NCBI GenBank assembly: GCA_003104895.1
Contig: PQAG01000116.1
Span: forward strand, 1-32,634
DNA from: Nitrosomonadales bacterium
GTDB taxonomy: Bacteria > Pseudomonadota > Gammaproteobacteria > Burkholderiales > Sulfuricellaceae
Direction of reading: 5' to 3'
DNA length: 32,634 bases
In this document: positions 8,086-15,024 of the stretch, one piece after another
Layout of the letters: the number at the start of each line of letters is the position of its first letter
Numbering within the stretch: the first letter of the stretch is position 1
The notes under the pieces: generated by a model
The model's database searches: none
What the model was told of the DNA's origin: nothing
The model's input: the letters and a program-made list of their open reading frames with translations, nothing else
Translations under genes and position numbers: made by a program

Positions 8086-9059
8086 GCGCCGCTCCGCATG
8101 CTGATTTCTCCCGCGGTGAAGCGCCGCTCGCCATCCGCGCCGCGCACCAGCAAGGCGCCATCTTCCGCCACACCTGTCACCCTGCCGTGGAATTCGCTGC
8201 CATCGGGCAGCAGCATGCGCACCATCTGGTCGTGATAGAAATGGTGGCGGCTCCATTCCTCGCGCAATCTGCCGAATCCCTCCGCTTCGAACTGCAGCAA
8301 CACGTCGCTGAGGTGGTCCAGGATGAGTGCCAGCAGGTGGTTGCGGTTGGGCAGGCCGGGCTGGATCGCGGCGATGTCGGTTGCCGCCTGGTCAATGTTT
8401 GCTCTGGCCGGTGCGGTCAGTTTCAGGTTGAGGCCGATGCCGATCACGGCCGCGCTGGGTCCGAGCATGTCGCCCTGCAGTTCGATCAGGATGCCGGCCA
8501 GTTTTTGCTGATTGTGCAATACGTCGTTCGGCCATTTGAGGCGGGTGTCGCGGACGCCGGCCTGTTCCAGCGCGCGCATCAGCGCCACCCCTACGGCGAG
8601 GCTGAGGCCGGACAGGAAGCTTGCGCCCTGGCTGAAGCGCCACAGCAGGGAAAAAGTCAGGCCGCCGCCGAGGCTGGTGTGCCATGTCCGGCCGCGCCGG
8701 CCGCGCCCCCGGGTCTGCAGCTCCACCGCGAGGCAGCTGCCGTGCTCTGCGCCCAGTGCGGCTTTTTGCATCAGGATGCTGTTGCTGGAATCCGCGGTTT
8801 CCACAATTTCAAGCTGGATGAGACGTGCCTTGCCGCCCAGTGCGGCATGGATTTCGTCCCGGTTCAGCCAGTGCACCGCTTCGGCCAGACGATAGCCGCG
8901 CCCCGGCAGGCTGAAGATCTGGATGCCATGCTGATCCAGGTCCTGCAGCGCCTGCCAGACCGACCCGCGCGAGACGCCGAGCCGGCGCGCGATCGCTTCC
9001 CCGGAGCTGAATTCGCTGCTGGAAAGCTGCCGCAATACGGAGAAGGTGAGTGCTTTCAA
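8082..9059 (-). CDS. birA: Bifunctional biotin-protein ligase / biotin operon repressor
   Basis: The protein has 325 residues. The N-terminal winged helix (about 1-62; SGEAIARRLGVSRGSVWQAL) would bind DNA. The central ligase domain contains ETADSSNS, the biotinyl-AMP loop GRGRRGRTW, and KWPNDVL. A C-terminal SH3-like domain follows (GRVTGVAEDGALLV). BirA biotinylates acetyl-CoA carboxylase and represses bio genes when loaded with biotinyl-AMP. It overlaps coaX by four bases. The large plus-strand frame at 8187-9719 is its antisense shadow. Confidence 0.95.
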   Translation of the reverse strand: MKALTFSVLRQLSSSEFSSGEAIARRLGVSRGSVWQALQDLDQHGIQIFSLPGRGYRLAEAVHWLNRDEIHAALGGKARLIQLEIVETADSSNSILMQKAALGAEHGSCLAVELQTRGRGRRGRTWHTSLGGGLTFSLLWRFSQGASFLSGLSLAVGVALMRALEQAGVRDTRLKWPNDVLHNQQKLAGILIELQGDMLGPSAAVIGIGLNLKLTAPARANIDQAATDIAAIQPGLPNRNHLLALILDHLSDVLLQFEAEGFGRLREEWSRHHFYHDQMVRMLLPDGSEFHGRVTGVAEDGALLVRGADGERRFTAGEISMRSGA

Positions 9060-9074
9060 GCGCGGCCAGAGAGC

Positions 9075-9650
9075 TTAAAGCGTGCCGGATTCTTCCGAGA
9101 ACAGGCCGTCCAGGCCTCTTCTGACCAGCGTCAGAGCGTTGGGCACCTCGATATCAACGACCTGGTCTATGGTCCAGGAGTGATCGCGTTTGGGCATCAG
9201 CTCGAGAATCTTGCTGCCGAGGAAACGGCGGCAGGGGTAGTTGGGCTCGCCGTCTTCATAATCGAAGGTGGCATATTCAGCCAGCCGCTCGACCAGCAGG
9301 TTGATGAAGCGCTTCTGGTAGCTGTCCGGAGAAGGGCCCATGAAGGCGATCTGATTGTCTTCAAGGATTTCCGCCAGACGCTTGGCCATGATATTGATGA
9401 GCTCGCTGCGGTATTCGTCGTCAACGCGCTGGTAGACGAAGCGGTCGGTGTACTGGACAAGGAAGGCGAGATACTCGGCGATCATCGCGAAACCCTGCTT
9501 CCTGGAGCTGATTTCGAAATCTTCCTGCTGCATGTGGGTGACTTTTTCTTCCGCCACCCTGAAGATCAGGGATGCAATCACGGTCGCCACCTGGAACGGC
9601 GTCTTGGGCGCGCCCCGGGTGTGCCATTTGCTTTTGACTCGAATTGCCAT
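9075..9650 (-). CDS. Conserved-looking hypothetical protein, 191 aa
   Basis: I do not recognise this protein. The start at 9648-9650 is chosen because GGAG lies nine bases upstream and the protein then begins MAIRVKSKWHTRGAPKTP; the longer start in the track runs into sseA. It is soluble, mostly helical in character and acidic, with an Arg/Lys-rich N-terminus. A region around FDYEDGEPNYPCRRFLG (about 125-142) contains the only cysteine in view. There is no signal peptide or membrane helix. It lies between sseA (5-base gap) and birA (15-base gap), so it is probably co-transcribed. Confidence 0.7.
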   Translation of the reverse strand: MAIRVKSKWHTRGAPKTPFQVATVIASLIFRVAEEKVTHMQQEDFEISSRKQGFAMIAEYLAFLVQYTDRFVYQRVDDEYRSELINIMAKRLAEILEDNQIAFMGPSPDSYQKRFINLLVERLAEYATFDYEDGEPNYPCRRFLGSKILELMPKRDHSWTIDQVVDIEVPNALTLVRRGLDGLFSEESGTL

Positions 9651-9655
9651 GCTGT

Positions 9656-10504
9656 TTATTCTCCGGTTTCGACCGGCCTGCCCGGATCGGTAATCCACTC
9701 GCTCCAGGAGCCGGGATAAAGCCGCGTGCCCTTGAGGCCGGCATGCTCCATGGCAAGCACGCTATGACAGGCGGTGACGCCGGAGCCGCACATGTGCACC
9801 ACGCGTTCTGGCTCGACCCCGTTCAGCAGGTCGAGATAGGCTTCTTTCAGTTCTTCTGCTGACATGTAGGTGCCGCCCATGTCGAGGTTGTCTTCGAAAG
9901 GGTAATTGATGCTGCCTGGTATATGCCCGGCCACCTTGTCCAGCACTTCGCGCTCACCGCTGAAGCGCTCCTCGGAACGGGCATCGATGAGCAGGCACTT
10001 GTCGCTGCGCAGTGCTTCCTCGATGCAATTCGCGTCCACCCACATGCTGCTGTCAGGGCGCGCCTTGAATTCTGCAGGAGTAATCACCGGCGGCTCGGCC
10101 GTCACCGGGTGCCCATCGCGAATCCAGCGTTGAATGCCGCCGTCGAGCAGGGCGACGGATTTATGACCAAGCCAGCGCAAAACCCACCACATGCGGCCTG
10201 CCATGGCGCCGAAACTGTCGTCGTAAACCACGACCTGCTTGCCGCTGTCCACGCCCCACTGACCCAGTTTCTGGGCCAGCAGCGCCGGGTCTGGCAAGGG
10301 ATGGCGGCCGCTGGTTGCGGTTACTTCGGATGAAAGGTCATCATTGAGGTGGGCATAGCGCGCGCCGGGAATATGCCCTGCCTGGTAGGCGCGGCGGCCT
10401 GATTCAGGGTCGCTCAGGGTGAAGCGGCAATCAAAAATGATCCAGTCGGGATCACTCAAATGTTGCGCCAGTTGCGCTGCACTGACGAGGGTGGAGTATT
10501 TCAT
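9656..10504 (-). CDS. sseA: 3-mercaptopyruvate/thiosulfate sulfurtransferase (tandem rhodanese)
   Basis: The start at 10502-10504 gives 282 residues, the usual length. The longer ORF-track start adds an unrelated leader. Two rhodanese domains are present. The N-terminal one (about 1-135; IIFDCRF, HIPGARYAHLNDDLS, VVVYDDSFGAMAGRMWW) is inactive, and the C-terminal one (about 155-280) carries the active-site loop CGSGVT with Cys239. The CGSGVT loop points to mercaptopyruvate sulfurtransferase rather than a CRKG-type thiosulfate enzyme. It forms a cysteine persulfide from a sulfur donor and passes it on. It lies 68 bases downstream of a DsrC paralogue, a plausible sulfur-relay neighbourhood. Confidence 0.92.
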   Translation of the reverse strand: MKYSTLVSAAQLAQHLSDPDWIIFDCRFTLSDPESGRRAYQAGHIPGARYAHLNDDLSSEVTATSGRHPLPDPALLAQKLGQWGVDSGKQVVVYDDSFGAMAGRMWWVLRWLGHKSVALLDGGIQRWIRDGHPVTAEPPVITPAEFKARPDSSMWVDANCIEEALRSDKCLLIDARSEERFSGEREVLDKVAGHIPGSINYPFEDNLDMGGTYMSAEELKEAYLDLLNGVEPERVVHMCGSGVTACHSVLAMEHAGLKGTRLYPGSWSEWITDPGRPVETGE

Positions 10505-10572
10505 GGGGGGGTCCTGATTCCGGATTCCATAGTTTAACCCGAAACCCGGAACCCGGAGATTTGCTGCTCTAT

Positions 10573-10905
10573 TTAGTAACCGCCTTTGCCGAAAGGTTTT
10601 GGCAGGCCGGCCACTTTGGCGGACTGACGGTTGGGCTGCATCGGGAACAGCGTGTAGAGATGTTTTTTCCAGTCGGTGCCAGGATGCTCTTCGTCGAAAT
10701 CCTTGCACATGTTGCGGAAGTTGGGGGTCTGGCCGTCTTCCTTGTACTTGTTGCGCATATAGTTGATCACCAGCCAGTGCTCGTCGGTCAGCTTGAGGCC
10801 TTCGGCTTCGGCAATGACCGGTACCACGTCATCGCTGAAATCGGGTTCCAGCAGAAAACCATCGTCGTCAACTTCCAGTTCGGTGCCGTTTACCACATAT
10901 CCCAT
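10573..10905 (-). CDS. DsrC/TusE-family paralogue lacking both redox cysteines (RspA-like)
   Basis: The protein has 110 residues with AAGGAG ahead of the ATG. It aligns end to end with the DsrC encoded at 15779: MGYVVNGTELEVDDDGF at the start, TDEHWLVINYMRNKY in the middle and KVAGLPKPFGKGGY at the end. DsrC has two C-terminal cysteines (98 and 109 in this genome); here the positions read Ala and Gly, and the only cysteine is Cys67. Cysteine-free DsrC homologues have been called RspA and proposed to be regulatory. It therefore cannot carry a DsrC trisulfide. It sits 41 bases after the Cas6-like gene on the strand divergent from dsrA. Family is certain; function is inferred. Confidence 0.9.
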   Translation of the reverse strand: MGYVVNGTELEVDDDGFLLEPDFSDDVVPVIAEAEGLKLTDEHWLVINYMRNKYKEDGQTPNFRNMCKDFDEEHPGTDWKKHLYTLFPMQPNRQSAKVAGLPKPFGKGGY

Positions 10906-10946
10906 AGTTTTCTCCTTGTCTTAAGGTCGTTGATGAAAAATTGCGC

Positions 10947-11501
10947 TCAGGTAAGCGCGTTAATTGATTTGTGAGGAATGAAGATGCCGCAGCCGCTCTT
11001 GCGGTATTTTCCCAGCCCCTGTTGCTGTACCAGGAACGAATGCTCCACTGGCAGCCCATGCAGCATCAGGCTGAAGCCGCTTACGGTGCCATCCTGTGTT
11101 CTGATGGTCTGGCGTTTGCCGCAAATGAAGCGCGAGTCGATTCTCATTTCATCAAGCATGCGAATGATGTCATTGGTAAAATCCAGCTCATCTTCACTGC
11201 CGGTTGCAACGCAATGTGCGAACAGCGGGGTATGACGTGAGAGGGGGCGGGTTTTTCCCGCGCCGATTTCCAGCTTGTTGCCGCCGATATGAATTGTCTG
11301 CCCCGATAGCGTCAGCAGTTCCGGCACGCGCGCAGAGGCAATGCGCACCATCAGTTTTGTGCGCCGGTTGAGAATCAGTTCACCATGTCCGGTATCCGCG
11401 CCATGAATGGCATGCACTCCACCGAGAGGTTCATCTGCAAACCAGGTTAACAGACGAGCCAGTTCGATGAATAGCTCATAGCTGTGATCAACGGGCAGCA
11501 A
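10947..11501 (-). CDS. Cas6/Cmx6-like (type I-MYXAN) RAMP-fold protein
   Basis: The given frame, from a TTG, has 184 residues. It matches the Cmx6 group of Cas6 endoribonucleases: LPVDHSYELF near the N-terminus with a candidate catalytic His, RRTKLMVRIASARVPELL, SGQTIHIGGNKLEIG, and a C-terminal glycine-rich loop GLGKYRKSGCGIF. Cas6 proteins cut CRISPR precursor RNA at repeat hairpins. No CRISPR array or other cas gene is present here. The same frame stays open upstream and encodes VTDVRFDIKGT directly before LPVDHSY, the expected first beta strand. The true start is probably near 11562-11567, at a CTG or ATT codon, because no ATG, GTG or TTG occurs in frame there. It lies between a 73-aa gene and a DsrC paralogue. 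Confidence 0.75.
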   Translation of the reverse strand: MLPVDHSYELFIELARLLTWFADEPLGGVHAIHGADTGHGELILNRRTKLMVRIASARVPELLTLSGQTIHIGGNKLEIGAGKTRPLSRHTPLFAHCVATGSEDELDFTNDIIRMLDEMRIDSRFICGKRQTIRTQDGTVSGFSLMLHGLPVEHSFLVQQQGLGKYRKSGCGIFIPHKSINALT

Positions 11502-11581
11502 TGTCCCTTTTATATCGAACCGGACGTCGGTTACAAGTGATTCGTCGACGTAGGGTGTTTCCAGAATGTAGCTTAGCCAGC

Positions 11582-11803
11582 CTATTTTGTTGCTCCTTGT
11601 TCCTGTGTTTTGGCCCAGTCCAGCAAGGCATTGCCCCAGTGTACAGCGGTTTCCCTGTCGATCTCGAAAATGGTGAAACGCTTGACCTCGCGAATTCGCA
11701 GGCGCAATGTATTGAAACCTGCTTCGTGTTTTACTTGCTGGAGTTCAATTTCCTGTCTGTAAGGAGTTGACAGGAATTTGTCCAGGCTTATTAACTCGTC
11801 CAT
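11582..11803 (-). CDS. Small hypothetical protein, 73 aa, first gene of the divergent unit
   Basis: I do not recognise this protein with confidence. It starts at an ATG (11801-11803) with only a weak ribosome site. The sequence is soluble and charged: a beta-prone middle (QQVKHEAGFNTLRLRIRE) and a C-terminal amphipathic helix (AVHWGNALLDWAKTQEQ). It has no cysteine and no membrane segment. Its TAG stop lies only about 15-20 bases before the likely start of the Cas6-like protein, suggesting co-transcription and perhaps coupling. It is the nearest gene to the promoter region shared with dsrA. Confidence 0.6.
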   Translation of the reverse strand: MDELISLDKFLSTPYRQEIELQQVKHEAGFNTLRLRIREVKRFTIFEIDRETAVHWGNALLDWAKTQEQGATK

Positions 11804-11846
11804 AATTTAGAACTCGTTTCTGCTATTCATATTTAGATTGTAACGA

Positions 11847-11874
11847 AATATAGGTTCAGCACCCGATACTGCAA
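11847..11874 (-). promoter_or_regulatory. Candidate sigma-70 promoter for the 73-aa/Cas6-like unit
   Basis: On the minus strand, TTGCAG (11874-11869) and TATATT (11852-11847) are spaced by 16 bases, about 44 bases ahead of the 73-aa start codon. This is pattern-based only. Confidence 0.35.
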
Positions 11875-11883
11875 GGGGCATAG

Positions 11884-11934
11884 CCCATATGGGTAGTATA
11901 TTAGTGCTCCCTATGGGGTGGTGGAGTACTCCCT
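11884..11934. promoter_or_regulatory. Operator-like palindromes and 22-bp direct repeat upstream of dsrA
   Basis: CCCATATGGG (11884-11893) and GGAGTACTCC (11923-11932) are perfect 10-bp palindromes, with the related CCCTATGGGG at 11909-11918 between them. AGTGCTCCCT (11903-11912) recurs as AGTACTCCCT (11925-11934), exactly 22 bases apart, about two helical turns. Such spacing suits a dimeric or cooperative regulator controlling dsrA, the divergent unit, or both. The regulator is unknown. Confidence 0.5.
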
Positions 11935-12147
11935 GTTACGCGCCGGGGTAGCCGCGAAGAATGATGGAAATCGCGAATCTAACGGCTGTAATATTCGCCC
12001 TAACTGCTGGAGGTCGAGCGCACTAGTGGTTCCACACCGCAAGCACGTGGACGCAGTAAGGATCACGTAAAAGTTGTAGCTTTATTGAGATGGCTGGTGC
12101 CGGGAAAGCCGGCATAGCTGGACGTTACTTTTTTTTGGAGAACATCA

Positions 12148-13443
12148 ATGGCTAAAAAATTGCACGATACGCCGAATCTGGACCAGCTTGAGAGTGGTCC
12201 ATGGCCCAGTTTTGTGACCGGCCTGAAGCGCGAAGCGCAGAAGCGGGACATCATGGTTGACCTGCTGGGTCAGCTGGAAACATCCTACAAGACCAAGAAA
12301 GGTTACTGGAAGGGTGGTACTGTTGGCGTGTTCGGTTATGGCGGCGGCGTGATCCCGCGTTTCACCGAACTCAAGGACGAGAACGAGAATCCGGTTTTCC
12401 CGGATGCGGCAGAGTTTCACACCCTGCGCATCATGCCGCCACCTGGCATGCATTACGACACCGCTACCCTGCGCAAATTTGCCGACATCTGGGACAAGTA
12501 CGGCTCCGGCCTGATCGGCCTGCACGGCCAGTCCGGCGACATCATGCTGCAGGGCTGCTCCACCGCCAATGTCCAGCCGGCCTGGGAAGAAGTTAACGCC
12601 ATGGGCTTCGATATGGGTGGCGCCGGCCCTGCGCTGCGGACTTCCATGTCCTGCGTAGGCCAGGCTCGCTGTGAAATGTCCTGCTTCGATGAAGCCAAGG
12701 CACTGCGCACCATCATCAATGCAAACGTTGATGATATGCACCGCCCGGCCTTGCCATACAAATTCAAGTTCAAGTTCTCCGGCTGCCCGAACGACTGCGT
12801 TAACTCCATTCAGCGTTCCGACATGGCCACCATCGGCACCTGGCGCGACAACATCCAGGTCAACGAGCAGTATGCGCGTGACTACATGAAGGGCCATGGC
12901 ATGGACAAGCTGGTCAACGACGTGATCAGCAAGTGCCCGACTCGCGCCATTACCCTGCGCAACAAGGCTGATGCCGTTTCTGGCGACAGCGTTTCCACCG
13001 TGGCAGTTGATGACCAGCACGTAATGCAGATTGAAAACCACGATTGCGTACGTTGCATGCACTGCCTGAACGTCATGCCCGGCGCGTTGCTGCCCGGCAA
13101 GGACAAGGGCGTCACCATCCTGGTTGGCGGTAAGAGCGTTCTGAAAATCGGCGCCACCATGGGCACGGTCGTGGTTCCGTTCATGAAGCTGCAGTCCGAT
13201 GAAGACTTCGAGCAGCTTAACGAACTGTCCCGTAACATGATTGACTTCTTTGCTGAAAATGCGCTTGAGCATGAGCGTACCGGCGAGATGATCGAGCGTA
13301 TCGGTCTGGTGAATTTCCTCGAAGGTCTCGATCTGCCTGTTGACGCAAACATGGTCAATCACCCGCGCGCCAACCCCTATGTGCGCATGGACGAGTGGGA
13401 CGAAGAAGTCGAGAAAGTGAACGAGCGCAAGGCTGCTGCCTGA
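12148..13443 (+). CDS. dsrA: Reverse-type dissimilatory sulfite reductase, alpha subunit
   Basis: The protein has 431 residues with GGAG upstream of the ATG. Siroheme/[4Fe-4S] ligands appear as C-x5-C (Cys169, Cys175) and C-x3-C (Cys213, Cys217, in SGCPNDC). The inserted ferredoxin domain has Cys263 (KCPTRAI) and CVRCMHC (Cys300, 303, 306). With DsrB it forms the cytoplasmic alpha2beta2 enzyme that, in sulfur oxidisers, releases sulfite from DsrC-bound sulfur. The presence of dsrEFH and dsrL downstream supports the oxidative direction. It is the first gene of the dsr cluster, and the 467-aa minus-strand frame over it is a shadow. Confidence 0.98.
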   Translation: MAKKLHDTPNLDQLESGPWPSFVTGLKREAQKRDIMVDLLGQLETSYKTKKGYWKGGTVGVFGYGGGVIPRFTELKDENENPVFPDAAEFHTLRIMPPPGMHYDTATLRKFADIWDKYGSGLIGLHGQSGDIMLQGCSTANVQPAWEEVNAMGFDMGGAGPALRTSMSCVGQARCEMSCFDEAKALRTIINANVDDMHRPALPYKFKFKFSGCPNDCVNSIQRSDMATIGTWRDNIQVNEQYARDYMKGHGMDKLVNDVISKCPTRAITLRNKADAVSGDSVSTVAVDDQHVMQIENHDCVRCMHCLNVMPGALLPGKDKGVTILVGGKSVLKIGATMGTVVVPFMKLQSDEDFEQLNELSRNMIDFFAENALEHERTGEMIERIGLVNFLEGLDLPVDANMVNHPRANPYVRMDEWDEEVEKVNERKAAA

Positions 13444-13492
13444 TTCTGCGTCGAAATTGCTAAGTCTAGTTATTAACATTGGAGAATAAATA

Positions 13493-14563
13493 ATGGCTGA
13501 ATTGCGTGCTCCTGATGAGTGCGGCGTACCAGATGCCGCGCCTTTCATGCATCCGACCCTGCTGAAAAACTATGGCAAATGGGTTTTTCATTCCCATCCG
13601 AAGCCTGGCGTTCTTTACCATCGCGCTGAAAGCGGCGACGAAGTCTGGACTGTCAAGTTCGGTACGGCCCGTCAACTGGATCTCTACACCATTCGTCTGC
13701 TGTGCGACCTCGCCGACAAACATGCCGATGGTCACATGCGTTTCACCGCGCGCAGTAACGTGGAATTCATGGTGACTTCCGAGAGCAAGGTTGACCCCCT
13801 GATCAAGGAACTGAACAGCCATGGCTTCCCGGTTGGCGGCACCGCCAATTCCGTTTCCATGATTGCGCACACCCAGGGTTTCCTGCACTGCGATATTCCG
13901 GCGACCGATGCATCCGGCGTGGTTAAGGCGCTGATGGACGAGCTGCACGATGAATTCATCAAGTGCGAAATGCCCAACCGCGTCAAGCTGTCCACTTCGT
14001 GCTGCGAAATTAACTGCGGCGGCCAGGCTGACATCGCCATCATCATGCAGCACACCAAGCCGCCGAGGATCAATCACGATTTGGTTGCCAACGTGTGCGA
14101 GCGTCCTTCCGTGGTGGCGCGTTGCCCGGTAGCCGCGATTCGTCCTGCTCTGGTGAACGGCAAGCCTTCCCTGGAAGTGGATGAGAAAAAGTGCATCTGC
14201 TGTGGCGCCTGCTTCCCGCCATGCCCTCCGATGCAGATCAACGATCCAGAAAACTCCAAAGTCGCGATCTGGGTGGGTGGAAAGAACTCCAATGCCCGCT
14301 CCAAGCCGACCTTCCACAAGCTGGTCGCTGCCGGTCTGCCGAACAACGCACCGCGCTGGCCGGAAGTCGCTGCCGTGGTCAAGAAAATCCTGGCAGTCTA
14401 CAAGGCTGATGCCCAGCCTTGGGAGCGCATGAACGACTGGATCGAGCGTATCGGCTGGCCGCGTTTCTTCGAGAAAACCGGTCTGCCTTTCACCAAGTTC
14501 CACATCGATGACTGGCGCGGTTCCCGTACGACCCTGAACGCATCCACTCACATCAGGTTCTAA
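13493..14563 (+). CDS. dsrB: Reverse-type dissimilatory sulfite reductase, beta subunit
   Basis: The protein has 356 residues, with a GGAG site ahead of the ATG. It shows the DsrB cysteine pattern: Cys133 (LHCDIP), the Cys170-Cys171-x3-Cys175 cluster (SCCEINCGG), Cys211 before Pro, and a ferredoxin insertion CICCGACFPPCP (Cys234, 237, 240, 244). It pairs with DsrA around the catalytic siroheme. It follows dsrA after 49 bases and is followed by a strong stem-loop before dsrE. The 361-aa opposite-strand frame is a shadow. Confidence 0.98.
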   Translation: MAELRAPDECGVPDAAPFMHPTLLKNYGKWVFHSHPKPGVLYHRAESGDEVWTVKFGTARQLDLYTIRLLCDLADKHADGHMRFTARSNVEFMVTSESKVDPLIKELNSHGFPVGGTANSVSMIAHTQGFLHCDIPATDASGVVKALMDELHDEFIKCEMPNRVKLSTSCCEINCGGQADIAIIMQHTKPPRINHDLVANVCERPSVVARCPVAAIRPALVNGKPSLEVDEKKCICCGACFPPCPPMQINDPENSKVAIWVGGKNSNARSKPTFHKLVAAGLPNNAPRWPEVAAVVKKILAVYKADAQPWERMNDWIERIGWPRFFEKTGLPFTKFHIDDWRGSRTTLNASTHIRF

Positions 14564-14571
14564 ATTGGGTT

Positions 14572-14611
14572 TAACCCCGGCCGCTGGCGGAAGCGACAGC
14601 GGCCTGGGTTA
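14572..14611 (+). other. Strong intercistronic stem-loop between dsrB and dsrE
   Basis: The arms 14572-14586 and 14597-14611 pair over 15 positions with a single C/T mismatch; the core GGCCGCTG/CAGCGGCC is perfect. The loop is 10 bases. There is no T-run directly after it, so it is more likely an mRNA stabiliser, processing site or partial terminator than a full intrinsic terminator. Confidence 0.65.
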
Positions 14612-14649
14612 TTGCAACTTTCAAGTTTTTAGATACAGGACATTCAGGG

Positions 14650-15009
14650 ATGAAATTCGGAATTTTGATTAATGAAGGTCCCTATAATCATCAAGCCGCC
14701 GACTCTGCATATCAGTTTTGCAAGGCCGCGATTGAAAAGGGACACGAGATTGACCGTGTGTTTTTCTACCATGATGGTGTGAACAACGCGACCAAGCTCA
14801 CTGAACCGCCGCAGGACGACCGCAACATCGTGCAGCGCTGGAGCAAACTGGCTGAAGAGCACAGCGTTGATTTAGTTGTCTGCGTTGCCGCAGGGCTGCG
14901 CCGCGGCATCGTCGATGACAATCTGGCTCCTGGTTTCAGGATTTCCGGTCTGGGTCAACTGGTCGAGTCCGGCATCCGTTCAGACCGCCTTGTGACCTTC
15001 GGCGATTAA
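14650..15009 (+). CDS. dsrE: Sulfurtransferase DsrE (DsrE2F2H2 complex, active subunit)
   Basis: The protein has 119 residues. It is a DsrE/TusD-like fold with MKFGILINEGPY at the N-terminus and DLVVCVAAGLRRG around Cys78, the same number as the essential persulfide cysteine of the Allochromatium protein. DsrEFH takes sulfane sulfur, typically from rhodanese/TusA-type donors, and transfers it to DsrC. The gene is followed 15 bases later by dsrF. Its presence distinguishes sulfur-oxidising Dsr loci from sulfate-reducing ones. Confidence 0.96.
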   Translation: MKFGILINEGPYNHQAADSAYQFCKAAIEKGHEIDRVFFYHDGVNNATKLTEPPQDDRNIVQRWSKLAEEHSVDLVVCVAAGLRRGIVDDNLAPGFRISGLGQLVESGIRSDRLVTFGD

Positions 15010-15024
15010 GATAGGGAGTTATTT

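Larger units (their letters stand above)
11804..12147. other. 344-base divergent regulatory region and dsrA leader
   Basis: No gene is seen here. The region separates the minus-strand 73-aa/Cas6-like unit from dsrA. It contains a candidate minus-strand promoter (11847-11874), two perfect palindromes and a 22-base direct repeat (11884-11934), and about 200 bases of possible dsrA leader. Short inverted repeats in that leader are CGCGA/TCGCG (11953-11975), TCCAC/GTGGA (12031-12051) and TGCCGG/CCGGCA (12098-12114). The dsrA ribosome site GGAG lies in 12137-12140 after a run of T. Confidence 0.6.

Noticed and set aside
8187-9719. 510-aa plus-strand open frame
   Set aside because: It is the antisense of birA and the 191-aa gene, has low-complexity Gln/Ala/Gly-rich sequence and no recognisable domain, and conflicts with a strongly supported opposite-strand gene.
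11884-11902. dsrA promoter using TAGTAT or TATATT as -10
   Set aside because: No acceptable -35 at 16-18 bases was found, so a specific dsrA promoter is not claimed; it may need an activator.
10947-12147. CRISPR array expected beside a Cas6-like gene
   Set aside because: No set of regularly spaced identical repeats was found. The repeats at 11903-11934 are two 10-base copies and look like operator sites.
12145-13548. 467-aa minus-strand open frame (with a similar 361-aa frame at 13466-14551)
   Set aside because: These are antisense shadows of dsrA and dsrB. The sense strands encode all expected cysteine ligands.
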